Shown in pieces: positions 8,428 through 16,968 of a stretch of 64,000 nt of DNA (positions are counted from its first letter, which is position 1; each line of letters begins with the position of its first letter). This DNA is from Nostoc punctiforme NIES-2108 (GTDB taxonomy: Bacteria; Cyanobacteriota; Cyanobacteriia; Cyanobacteriales; Nostocaceae): positions 1,662 through 65,661 of the forward strand of contig LXQE01000029.1 of the NCBI GenBank assembly GCA_003326195.1. Reading direction: 5' to 3'. A program made the translations under genes and the position numbers. A model generated the notes under the pieces. It did no database searches. It was not told the origin of the DNA and saw only the letters and a list, made by a program, of their open reading frames with translations.

Positions 8428-11142
8428 TTATTCTGGATTTGGAGGGAGGCGATCGCGCAAATATGCTAAATTATTACGCACAGTAACAGTATTAGGATGA
8501 TTTGCGCCTAACCGTTGCTCCAAAATATCTAATGCTTGGATGTAAAGCGGTTCGGCTTCGTTATATTCTCCTTGGTATTCATAGAGTCCAGCCAGATTGT
8601 TGAGGGTTTGTGCAACATCAGGATGTTCCTCTCCAAACAAGCGTCGCTTTAGTTCTAAAGCTTGCAAGTAGAGGGGTTCAGCTTCGCTGTATTTTCCTTG
8701 AGAGTTGTAGAGTTCCGCTAGATTGTAGAAGCTAGTAGCAACATCAGGATGTTCTTCACCCAGCAAGTGTCGCCTTAGTTCCAAAGCTTGCAGGAATAGG
8801 GGTTTGGCTTCGCTATATCTTCCTTGGGAATAGTAAAGTACTGCTAGATTGTTAAGGGTTTGTGCAACATCGGGATGTTTTTCACCCAGCAAGTGTCGCC
8901 TTAGTCCCAAAGCTTTTTGGTACAAGGGTTCGGCTTCGCTGTATTTTCCTTGACAATCATAGAGTCCCGCTAGGTTGTTAAGGCTTTGTGCAACATCAGG
9001 ATGTTCTTCACCCAGCATGCATTGCCTTAGTTTTAAAGCTTGCTGGTAAAGAGGTTCAGCTTCGCTATATTTTCCTTGGGAATAGTAAAGTACTGCTAGA
9101 TTGTTGAGGCTTTGTGCAACATCAGGATGTTCCTCACCCAGCAAATATCGCCTTATTTCCAAAGATTTCTGGTACAAGGGTTCGGCTTCGTTATATCTTC
9201 CTTTGGAACGGTAGAGTGCTGCTAGGTTATTGAGGCTTTGTGCAGTATCAGGATGTTCTTCTCCTAGCAAGCGTCGCCTTATTTCCAAAGCTTTCTGGTA
9301 CAAGGGTTCGGCTTCGTTATATCTTCCTTGGAATTTATAGAGTGCTGCTAGGTTGTTAAGGCTAAGTGCAACATCTAGATGTTCCTCTCCCAGCAGGCGT
9401 TGCCTGAGTGCCAAAACTTGCAGGTAAAGGGATTCTGCTTTGTTATATCTTCCTTGCAAGTGATAGAGATTAGCCAGATTATTGAGGTTTTGTGTAATAT
9501 CAGGATGTTCCTCTCCCAGCAAGCGTTGCATTAGTAACAAAGCTTGTTGATAAAGAGCTTCAGCTTCACTGTATTTTCCTTGGAAGGTATAAAGAATAGC
9601 TAGATTGTTGAGGCTAAGTGCAACATCAGAATGTTCTTCTCCCAGCAAGCGCCGCGTTAGTACCAAAGCTTGTTGATAAAGGGGTTCAGCTTCGCTATAT
9701 CTTCCTTGGGAATTGTAGATATTAGCCAGACTGTTGAGGCTAAGTGCAACACCTGAATGTTCGTCTCCCAGCAAGTGTCGTATTAGTAACAAAGCTTTCT
9801 GGTACAAGGGTTCGGCTTTGCTGTATTTTCCTTGACAACGGTAGATTGCTGCCAGGTTGTTGAGGCTAGTAGCAAAATAAAGATGTTCCTCACCCAAGCG
9901 TTGTTTGGTTATTTCTCGGCACTTCTTACACCAAGGTAAAGCCTGATCATACAAACCCTGACCACCGTAGAACCAAGCGTTACCAATAAAAGGTAAAGTT
10001 AAATCATCATCGCTGAGGTATTGAATGAGATTGTTCGCTACTTCAGCTATATGAGGTATAGCAGGGGTGACATCGGTAATTTGCTTAAGCGTAGGGGTGT
10101 AAGGGATCTCTTTTGCAACTGCTACCATTACCCGACAAAGCGATCGCTTTAATTCCTCTTCCTTATCTAAACCTGTAAGCTTATATTGAAAAAACTCCCG
10201 CAACAGTGGATGCAATTGATAGATTCCCTCACTTTTGCGCTGGAGTAAATGCAGATTCAGCAAGCGTTCGTCTCTAATTTCTTCTAAATCTTCGGTATCT
10301 TCTTCTGGTAAACACTGTTCCACCAAGTTCCAAGGTATGGGTGCGGCTGCAAATAAACTCAACAAACAACCCAATTGCTTATCATCGTCCTCTAATTCCT
10401 GCCAACTCAATTCAAAGGCAGCTAACACACCTCGTTGTGCTGTCATGTCAGCTTCCGACTTAGATTTAGAGAGAGAACGCTCATCTAATCGCTTGTTCTC
10501 CAACCGCCGCAACATTTCTGCTAAAGATAAATCCTGTTTCCGCGCCAAATAGCGCCCCACTAATTCCACACCTAAAGGTAAATATCCCAGCCATTCACAC
10601 AACTGATTTGCTAAAGCTAATTCTTTTTCAATTCGCCCCGGTGTTTCTTTAAGTAAAGACTTTAATAACTCCAGCGCCGCCTCTGGTTGCAGCACATCCA
10701 AAGATAACTGTGCGATGCGTCCCAACTTCTGGCGCGTAGTCATCAGCACTTTAAATCGAGAAGGTAGCGACTGTAAGTAAGGCTTAACTTGCTCATAGTC
10801 GCTGACATCATCCAAAACTAGCAACACATCACCCTCACGCCAACGCCGCCAACAATATTGCACTTGAGTGAGTAAATCAAAATCTTCTGGCGGCTTTAAA
10901 TCAAGCTGCGTTCTGGCAAACTGCACAACTTGAATGCCCACATCCCCACTTTTTGCCAGCAACCAGCAAAGCCCACCGTTATACGTTTCGCGGTGTTTGA
11001 TGGCATATTGTAAGGCGAGTTCTGTTTTACCAACTCCACCCATCCCAGCGATCGCAACTTGTTTATTATCCTGCAAAAGTTGGTGGAGATTTTGCAATTC
11101 TTCTTCACGCCCAACAAATTCCACCACCCCACTCAGGGGCAA
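8428..11142 (-). CDS. NB-ARC/TPR STAND ATPase, main part (after in-frame TGA)
   Basis: 904 residues from a TTG. NB-ARC domain: FVGRE box (9-13), Walker A GMGGVGKT (33-40), Walker B LLVLDD (107-112), TTR sensor (135-137), then LGYLPLGVEL and a winged-helix region. The C-terminus has eleven 42-residue kinesin-light-chain-type TPR repeats (418-879) plus a partial one. STAND proteins use ATP-driven oligomerisation as sensors, and bacterial members act in antiphage defence or signalling. The upstream frame at 11194-11574 is in the same phase, separated only by TGA at 11194-11196 and 17 open codons. I infer one original gene of about 1,047 codons. Re-initiation at the TTG would lack a clear ribosome site. 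Confidence 0.85.
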   Translation of the reverse strand: MPLSGVVEFVGREEELQNLHQLLQDNKQVAIAGMGGVGKTELALQYAIKHRETYNGGLCWLLAKSGDVGIQVVQFARTQLDLKPPEDFDLLTQVQYCWRRWREGDVLLVLDDVSDYEQVKPYLQSLPSRFKVLMTTRQKLGRIAQLSLDVLQPEAALELLKSLLKETPGRIEKELALANQLCEWLGYLPLGVELVGRYLARKQDLSLAEMLRRLENKRLDERSLSKSKSEADMTAQRGVLAAFELSWQELEDDDKQLGCLLSLFAAAPIPWNLVEQCLPEEDTEDLEEIRDERLLNLHLLQRKSEGIYQLHPLLREFFQYKLTGLDKEEELKRSLCRVMVAVAKEIPYTPTLKQITDVTPAIPHIAEVANNLIQYLSDDDLTLPFIGNAWFYGGQGLYDQALPWCKKCREITKQRLGEEHLYFATSLNNLAAIYRCQGKYSKAEPLYQKALLLIRHLLGDEHSGVALSLNSLANIYNSQGRYSEAEPLYQQALVLTRRLLGEEHSDVALSLNNLAILYTFQGKYSEAEALYQQALLLMQRLLGEEHPDITQNLNNLANLYHLQGRYNKAESLYLQVLALRQRLLGEEHLDVALSLNNLAALYKFQGRYNEAEPLYQKALEIRRRLLGEEHPDTAQSLNNLAALYRSKGRYNEAEPLYQKSLEIRRYLLGEEHPDVAQSLNNLAVLYYSQGKYSEAEPLYQQALKLRQCMLGEEHPDVAQSLNNLAGLYDCQGKYSEAEPLYQKALGLRRHLLGEKHPDVAQTLNNLAVLYYSQGRYSEAKPLFLQALELRRHLLGEEHPDVATSFYNLAELYNSQGKYSEAEPLYLQALELKRRLFGEEHPDVAQTLNNLAGLYEYQGEYNEAEPLYIQALDILEQRLGANHPNTVTVRNNLAYLRDRLPPNPE

Positions 11143-11193
11143 ATTTTGCGGTATTTCAGTAGAAACTATCGATTCCCCTTGGGGCGACTTTAG

Positions 11194-11574
11194 TCAGCCG
11201 AAGTTGAAGGTGTTACCAGAAATGGTATTTGTTCCACCTTTAATATTTATCCCCTGCCAATTTTCAATAATAGTGTTCGTCAATTGAGGTTGTGCTTCAT
11301 TAGCTACAGCCTCTACAGCTTGGGCAATTTCAGCATCTTTCTTCGCCGCTTCCTCTACCTGCTGCCCAACAAGATAAGCCTGATTGTAATCTAAAGGTTG
11401 TGTTTTAGCCTGTTCGATAACCTTCGCCGTGCTAGGTTCCTTGCGTTTGAGCAGAACTAACAACTTTTCGCCTTCGTTCCAAGCCTTTTCGCTGATGATT
11501 TCCCCAGTTTTTTCAAAGGCTTTGGTGATTACCAAAGTTGCGATCGCAGCAGCTGTCAGTGATACTGGCTCCAT
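11194..11574 (-). CDS. N-terminal domain of the NB-ARC/TPR protein, ended by TGA
   Basis: 126 residues from ATG 11574. An N-terminal hydrophobic/helical stretch (MEPVSLTAAAIATLVITK) and charged helices end in a glycine/asparagine-rich segment, GGTNTISGNTFNFG. From memory, similar N-termini occur on other cyanobacterial NB-ARC proteins, directly before the linker to FVGRE. Here TGA follows FNFG, and the same frame continues into the NB-ARC domain. So this is either a truncated stand-alone peptide made from a damaged gene, or the product of a stop that is read through. A sequencing error is possible. Confidence 0.75.
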   Translation of the reverse strand: MEPVSLTAAAIATLVITKAFEKTGEIISEKAWNEGEKLLVLLKRKEPSTAKVIEQAKTQPLDYNQAYLVGQQVEEAAKKDAEIAQAVEAVANEAQPQLTNTIIENWQGINIKGGTNTISGNTFNFG

Positions 11575-11698
11575 AAGTTTGCCAAAGTATAAGAGATTTT
11601 ACTTATGATTCACAGTTTAACAGCCTCTCAACAGGTAACGGAGAACAAATAGCAAAATAAATTATATAGCGTTTCCTAATCATAGAAGGTACATCATA

Positions 11699-11740
11699 GC
11701 CCCTCCTCGCTTGCGGGGAGGGGTTGGGGGTGGGGTTGTT
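11699..11740. repeat. GC-rich palindrome, dispersed repeat or terminator
   Basis: CCCCTCCTCGC pairs with GCGGGGAGGGG around a TT loop, followed by a G-rich run. It lies just past the stop of the flippase-type gene (minus strand) and upstream of the STAND gene. It could end transcription, but the same sequence style is a common dispersed cyanobacterial repeat. Confidence 0.5.
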
Positions 11741-11752
11741 ATTGTCTATTAT

Positions 11753-12700
11753 TTAATTCCCCTTTCTAAATCTAAGTTCATAAAGTCCAAGCAAACCTGC
11801 TGCTACTAGCAAAGGTAAGAAATAATAGACTCCCCGATAAGCTAACATTGAACCCAAAACTGCCGCCGCCGAAACTTTTGAGGAGAGAATCAGCAAAATT
11901 ATCGTTTCAAATACTCCCAAACCACCGGGAACATTACTGACAACACCTGCAAACATCGCTAGTAAATAAATTCCCAAAAAGTCTAGATATGACAAAGATA
12001 TATTGCTAGGAAGTAAAGCATAAAGAACTGCTGCCGCAAGAATCCAGTCAAAACTAGAAATTGCTATTTGAGCCAGGGAGATTTTAAAAGAAGGAAATCG
12101 AAATTCATGACCACGAATTATTAATAGTTGTTTAATAAAAATACTTCCTAGTAAATAAACCGCAACTAATAGTAGAAAAATTACGCCGATGGGACGCACA
12201 GTAGCAAAAGGTAAATCTAATTGAGTAGGAATCTTCAGGGGGTTGATGAGGAACAAGAAACCTGCAACCGCAAACATTCCCAACCAAAAAGTAAAATTGG
12301 CGAAAGCAATTACTTGAGCGATCGCAACTGCTGACACTCCCCAAGTTGAGTAAAATCGATAACGGATAGCACTGCCAGTCAGCAAGGCAAAACCGATAGT
12401 ATTACTAAATGCAGAGCTAATAAAGTTAGTGAAAGCTATCTTATTCCAGCTTAAAGAACGATTAATGTAGTTAAAACCTAAGATATCGTACCCAATCATT
12501 ACTACATAGCCCAAAGCTGTCAGCCAAATTGCCCAACTTACGCGACTTTTGGGAATAGCAGCTAGAGAGTTGAGGATATCACGATAATTATACTGACGTA
12601 ACTCGTTTGCGATCGCCCACAGGGAAACCACTAACAGCAACAAGCCAAACAAAGAACTGAAATTGAGTCGCAGCTTTTTAAGCATCATGAAGAAACTCAT
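11753..12700 (-). CDS. MprF N-domain-like (UPF0104) membrane protein, putative lipid flippase
   Basis: 315 residues with about eight hydrophobic helices, matching the lysylphosphatidylglycerol synthetase transmembrane region, the part of MprF that flips aminoacyl-phosphatidylglycerol. Family marks include the conserved SNVPGGLGVFE segment (about 255-265) and LTGSAIRYRFYS (about 106-117). There is no synthase domain. A synthase-type protein is encoded 2.2 kb away on the other strand, so the two halves of the system are separate genes here. Start ATG 12700 or 12688. The 132-base gap to the divergent lipoprotein esterase can hold two promoters. Confidence 0.85.
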   Translation of the reverse strand: MSFFMMLKKLRLNFSSLFGLLLLVVSLWAIANELRQYNYRDILNSLAAIPKSRVSWAIWLTALGYVVMIGYDILGFNYINRSLSWNKIAFTNFISSAFSNTIGFALLTGSAIRYRFYSTWGVSAVAIAQVIAFANFTFWLGMFAVAGFLFLINPLKIPTQLDLPFATVRPIGVIFLLLVAVYLLGSIFIKQLLIIRGHEFRFPSFKISLAQIAISSFDWILAAAVLYALLPSNISLSYLDFLGIYLLAMFAGVVSNVPGGLGVFETIILLILSSKVSAAAVLGSMLAYRGVYYFLPLLVAAGLLGLYELRFRKGN

Positions 12701-12832
12701 CCTAAGTCTTGACTTTTAATTTACAACCAGTCGTAAAGTTTCCATCCTGTTGACACAGCGTTGACATACCATTTGCATAAGCTTTTGAAGGCAAGCAACA
12801 ACTAACTACCCCATGCCCAATGCCTTTCAAAG

Positions 12833-13795
12833 ATGAACTACAAACAATCTAAAATTCTCTTGTTATTTTCAGTATTAACCCTAGTTGGCTGCAATTTCTC
12901 CCAAGGTGTCGTCGCAAAATCACCGCAACAGCAGGATTTACAAACAAAGCCTTCCATTCTTCCAACCCAGCGCAATACTAGCAACTCAGCGACTCTCCTA
13001 ACCTATAAAATTGAAACTTACGATAGTCAAGCAATGGGTGCAAGTCGCACTTATGGCGTTTCTTTACCTCCTGGCTATGAGCAAAACCCAAAACAAAGGT
13101 ATCCTGTAATCTTTCTTCTCCACGGTGGACATGGTAATCCCAGTGATTGGTTTATTCAGAATAAGGGACAAGCTCTCAAGACAGTAGAACAACTTTATAC
13201 TACAGGTAAGTTGCCACCCAGCATCATCATTACACCAGATGGCAACGACAAACGTGGCTCTAGTCCCTACCGAGATCCCGAATATATCGATGGCCCTAAC
13301 GGTAAAGTCTCTACAGCCGTAGGCGATGAGTTAGTAAAAGTTGTGCAAAACCGTTATCGTACACTAACTAATCCAGATTTTTGGGCGATAGGTGGTTTAT
13401 CTTCTGGTGGTTGGGGAGCAATGAATGTGGGATTACACAATTTGGATCGTTTCTCGATTTTATTTAGTCATAGTGGTTATTTTAATGATAAAAGTGGCCC
13501 AGCAAATAGCCCAATATCTTATATTAAAACCATTCCACTACAAGCTCAAAAAAGGTTAAAAATTTATCTAGATTCAGGTACATCAGATATTGATGAAATC
13601 AGGGAAGCAGAGCGATTTAGTAAAGTACTAAATCAACTGAAAATTTATAATTCATTTCGTGAGTTTCCTGGCAGTCACACTTGGCAATACTGGCGGAAAC
13701 ATTTAGCAAACTCATTGACATTTGTCGGCGAACAATTTCGAGCTTCTGAAACAGCAAACATGGCTGATAATTTAAATATTAATCAAAAAAAGTAA
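12833..13795 (+). CDS. Esterase-D-type alpha/beta hydrolase, lipoprotein
   Basis: 320 residues. The signal peptide ends in a lipobox (LTLVGC, Cys20), so a periplasm-facing lipid-anchored protein is predicted. The fold shows FLLHGGHGN (oxyanion region), the nucleophile elbow GGLSSGGWGA and a C-terminal catalytic His in GSHTWQYW; this is the putative esterase family. It is close to the protein encoded at 13945-14853 (shared QAMGA-R-YGV, GNDxRGSSP and FDGPNGKV-type segments), an evident tandem duplicate. Between a flippase-type and a synthase-type MprF gene it may hydrolyse aminoacylated lipid, as the Pseudomonas PA0919 hydrolase does; that is inference. Confidence 0.88.
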   Translation: MNYKQSKILLLFSVLTLVGCNFSQGVVAKSPQQQDLQTKPSILPTQRNTSNSATLLTYKIETYDSQAMGASRTYGVSLPPGYEQNPKQRYPVIFLLHGGHGNPSDWFIQNKGQALKTVEQLYTTGKLPPSIIITPDGNDKRGSSPYRDPEYIDGPNGKVSTAVGDELVKVVQNRYRTLTNPDFWAIGGLSSGGWGAMNVGLHNLDRFSILFSHSGYFNDKSGPANSPISYIKTIPLQAQKRLKIYLDSGTSDIDEIREAERFSKVLNQLKIYNSFREFPGSHTWQYWRKHLANSLTFVGEQFRASETANMADNLNINQKK

Positions 13796-13944
13796 TTGAA
13801 ACAATTAAAAATCCCTATGATCAATAATACTACTTGCAAAACCGTTGATATTTAAACATTAATGTGAAAAACTTTACTGCAATTTTTCAGCAGATTAATT
13901 ATAGTAAGTTCTAACGGAGGTGATTTTTTTACCTTTAAAATAGT

Positions 13945-14853
13945 ATGAAGATTTATAAATTGTTAATTGGCTTAGTAGGAGCGATCGCACTCTTCACTGG
14001 CGCAGGTTATTATTATGTATTCATCTTAGGTGCGCCACAACTAGACCCACCCAAAAAAGCGGCAAATACTGGGCTAAAGTTTCAATTAGCAACCTTCAAC
14101 TCCCAAGCGATGGGTGCAGTCCGTAACTACGGCGTGATTTTGCCCCCTAGCTATAGCAAAAATCCGCAAAAGCGCTACCCTGTGATATTCTTACTGCATG
14201 GTGGTCATGATGATGCTCGTGCTTATGCTGATAAATACGCACTATTAAATGTATTGCATGAACTTTATCAAAGTGGAAAATTACCGCCATCGATTGTGAT
14301 TAGCCCTGATGGTAATGATAATCGCGGTTCTAGTCCTTTATACGACCCCAATTACTTTGATGGGCCGAATGGCAAAGTGGGAACTTTGATTGGTTCGGAA
14401 TTAGTACAAGTTGTCAAGTCGCGCTACCGCACTTTGAAAGAACCCCAATTTTGGGCGCTAGGAGGTCTATCTTCTGGAGGATGGGGGGCATTTAATATCG
14501 GATTACGCTATCTCAATAACTTCCAGATTTTGTTTAGCCACAGTGGTTACTTTACAGATGACAGCGGTTCACAAAATAGTCCTCAACAAATTGTGCAACA
14601 GCTAACAGTTCAAGATAGGAAGCGATTGCGTGTTTACCTCGATGCTGGTTTGAACGATACTAATTTGCTAGCTTCCACCAAAGCCTTCAACGAAACCTTA
14701 AATAAATTAGGCATTGCTCACGTATTTTATGCATTTCCCGGAGGTCATGGTTTGTCTGGTGCTAATGTAGGCTGGAACTACTTTCACAAACATCTTAAAG
14801 ATTCACTCTCCTATGTCGGAGAACAGTTTAAACAATTAGGAGTTAAGAGTTAA
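13945..14853 (+). CDS. Esterase-D-type alpha/beta hydrolase, membrane-anchored
   Basis: 302 residues. It starts with a signal-anchor helix (MKIYKLLIGLVGAIALFTGA...) without a lipobox Cys, so it differs from its tandem neighbour in anchoring. It has FLLHGGHDD, the nucleophile motif GGLSSGGWGAF and a C-terminal His in FPGGHGLSG. GGAGGTGAT lies about 20 bases upstream of the ATG, further than ideal. It is 41 bases from the MprF-like synthase gene and on the same strand, so co-transcription is likely. Same substrate idea as its paralog; unproven. Confidence 0.88.
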   Translation: MKIYKLLIGLVGAIALFTGAGYYYVFILGAPQLDPPKKAANTGLKFQLATFNSQAMGAVRNYGVILPPSYSKNPQKRYPVIFLLHGGHDDARAYADKYALLNVLHELYQSGKLPPSIVISPDGNDNRGSSPLYDPNYFDGPNGKVGTLIGSELVQVVKSRYRTLKEPQFWALGGLSSGGWGAFNIGLRYLNNFQILFSHSGYFTDDSGSQNSPQQIVQQLTVQDRKRLRVYLDAGLNDTNLLASTKAFNETLNKLGIAHVFYAFPGGHGLSGANVGWNYFHKHLKDSLSYVGEQFKQLGVKS

Positions 14854-14873
14854 GAGTTTTAACGCCAAAACAA

Positions 14874-14901
14874 ATGACAAATGACAAATGACAAATGACA
14901 A
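14874..14901 (+). repeat. AAATGAC heptamer repeat at a start codon
   Basis: Four copies of the heptamer place ATG every 7 bases (14874, 14881, 14888, 14895). Only the last opens the downstream synthase frame; the first is in phase with it but meets TGA. The repeat replaces any recognisable ribosome-binding site. Confidence 0.7.
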
Positions 14902-16565
14902 ATAATTTAAAAACTAAGATTGGACTTTGGAGTGCAGCTTTCCTAACAGGTTTAGTCGGAGTAGTAAATTTATTATCAGCAGTGACACCTAACCTGTATG
15001 GGCGGACTCACTGGTTAAAGGAATTTTTACCATTTGAAATTCGCGCCAGCGGTCATATATTCGCAGCATTGACTGGGTTTGTTTTATTAACACTTGCTAC
15101 TAATTTATTACGCCGGAAAAGAATAGCCTGGTTATTGACCATTACTTTACTAGTAATTTCCATTTGCAGCCACTTGCTGAAGGGACTGGACTATGAAGAA
15201 AGTCTACTCTCTGGAGTTTTGCTAGTGCAATTAATCTTGATGCGCCATTTTTTCACGGCGCAATCAGACCGTCCTTCCATTGCACGGGGAGTCAGAGTGC
15301 TGATAGGCGCTTTATTATTTACCCTGGCATACGGAACTATTGGATTTTACTTGTTAGACGGCAAATTTTCAGAAAATTTTAATTGGCGGGAAGCGATAGT
15401 TCAGACTTTGGCGATGTTCTTCACTGAGGATAATTGGGGACTGCAACCAAAGAGTCGATTTGGAGAATTTTTTGCTAATTCTATCTATATTATTGCCGCA
15501 GGTACTATTACTTATGCAATGGTAATGCTCTTGCAACCTGTATTTTGGCGCAATCTAGCAACTACAAATGAGCAACGAAGAGTTAAAGAAATTGTCGAGC
15601 AATATGGATGTTCTTCTTTAGCTGCGCTTACACTCTTAAATGATAAAAGTTATTATTTCAGTCCTTCAGGTAATAGTGTAATTGCTTATGTTCCCAAAGG
15701 ACGGGGTGCGATCGCATTAGGAGATCCCATCGGCCCCATTGAAGACCGCAAAGAGACAATTATTGCTTTCCAACAGTTTTGTCAGCGCAATGACTGGTAT
15801 CCTGGCTTTTACCAAACTATGCCCGATGATGTTGAGCTTTACAAATCATTGGGGTTTAAGGTACTCAAGATTGGAGAGGAAGCGATCGTTGACTTAAAAA
15901 GTTTTACTTTACAAGGTAAAGCCGGTAAAAACTTTAGACCATCAATTAGTCGTTTAACTAAGCTAGGATACCAAATCGACTTTTACCAACCACCCATCGC
16001 CAATGATTTATTGCATCGACTCAAATCTGTAAGTGATGAATGGTTGAAAATGGTACAAGGTTCAGAAAAACAATTTTCTTTGGGTTGGTTTGACGAAGCT
16101 TACCTGCGAGAGTGCGAGATTGCTGTGGTGCATAATCCTGAAGGTCAGATTAGCGCCTTTGCCAATATTATCCGGGAGTATCAACTTAACGAAGCGACTA
16201 TTGACATGATGCGACATCGCTCGTCTCTTGAAAATGGCACAATGGACTTTCTATTTATTTCCCTGCTCCAGCATTTTAAAGAGGGTGGCTACGACAGCTT
16301 TAATTTCGGGCTTTCTGCGCTTGCTGGAGTTGGAGACAACCCCGAATCACGCCGCTTGGAGAAAGTATTGCACTATCTTTACGAGCATTTGAATCGTTTC
16401 TACAACTTCAAGGGACTCCACGCCTACAAAGACAAGTTCCGCCCGCGTTGGGAACCGCGTTATTTGGTTTACCCCAGTTTAGCTGCCTTACCAGATGTAG
16501 TTGTAGCATTGATTCGCGCAGATTCAGGCGATCGCCTCTTCGATTATTTCAAACCCGGAGCCTAA
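14895..16565 (+). CDS. MprF-like aminoacyl-phosphatidylglycerol synthase (DUF2156)
   Basis: 556 residues. About six transmembrane helices (to about residue 215) precede a cytoplasmic DUF2156/GNAT-like domain (about 230-545), the part of MprF that transfers an amino acid from aminoacyl-tRNA to phosphatidylglycerol. Visible marks: GRGAIALGDPIGP, RPSISRLTKLGY, TIDMMRHR, FNFGLSALAGVG and YKDKFRPRWEPRYLV near the end. Compared with full MprF (about 850 residues) it lacks most of the N-terminal flippase helices, which are supplied by the gene at 11753-12700. The amino acid (Lys, Ala or other) cannot be read from sequence. Confidence 0.88.
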   Translation: MTNNLKTKIGLWSAAFLTGLVGVVNLLSAVTPNLYGRTHWLKEFLPFEIRASGHIFAALTGFVLLTLATNLLRRKRIAWLLTITLLVISICSHLLKGLDYEESLLSGVLLVQLILMRHFFTAQSDRPSIARGVRVLIGALLFTLAYGTIGFYLLDGKFSENFNWREAIVQTLAMFFTEDNWGLQPKSRFGEFFANSIYIIAAGTITYAMVMLLQPVFWRNLATTNEQRRVKEIVEQYGCSSLAALTLLNDKSYYFSPSGNSVIAYVPKGRGAIALGDPIGPIEDRKETIIAFQQFCQRNDWYPGFYQTMPDDVELYKSLGFKVLKIGEEAIVDLKSFTLQGKAGKNFRPSISRLTKLGYQIDFYQPPIANDLLHRLKSVSDEWLKMVQGSEKQFSLGWFDEAYLRECEIAVVHNPEGQISAFANIIREYQLNEATIDMMRHRSSLENGTMDFLFISLLQHFKEGGYDSFNFGLSALAGVGDNPESRRLEKVLHYLYEHLNRFYNFKGLHAYKDKFRPRWEPRYLVYPSLAALPDVVVALIRADSGDRLFDYFKPGA

Positions 16566-16968
16566 ATGTGCGCTCAAAAAATTCGCAATGATTTTGACTG
16601 AATTGCCCTATACCATAACACCTCATTGCACAACGATATCTACTAGGGGCTACGCCGACACAACTTGGTATTTTTATGATACAATTGTACTATAAAAGTA
16701 TGAATGTCTGATAAGTATGCAACGCGAAGTACAGTTTTGCCTAAGTTCGTAGCGAATAGACTCAAACAAACTTTGCGCTCCTCTGCGTTTAAACTTAAAC
16801 CCTCAATTATCCACGAATTTACCAAACTGTGTACAAAGCTTGGTAATCAAATCATTGTGTGTTTTTACTTGAAATTAGTACGGTTATAACAGCTTATTGT
16901 GGAATATTAATAGACTTCAATAACCGTTGCTATAAAAGATTATTGACCTTTATATGGAAGGTGGCAAT
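16566..16968. other. 403-base gap without a convincing gene
   Basis: Holds a fragment of the GGCTACGCC dispersed repeat near 16647, a small palindrome ACAATTGT near 16681, and a stretch related to the CTCCTCTGCGTTTAAAC-type repeat at about 16779. The short frames on either strand (16643-16889) have no ribosome site. The promoter of the 463-aa gene presumably lies near 16900-16945. Confidence 0.6.

Noticed and set aside
16643..16889. Two short overlapping frames on opposite strands
   Set aside because: No ribosome sites, no composition signal; lies in a dispersed-repeat gap.
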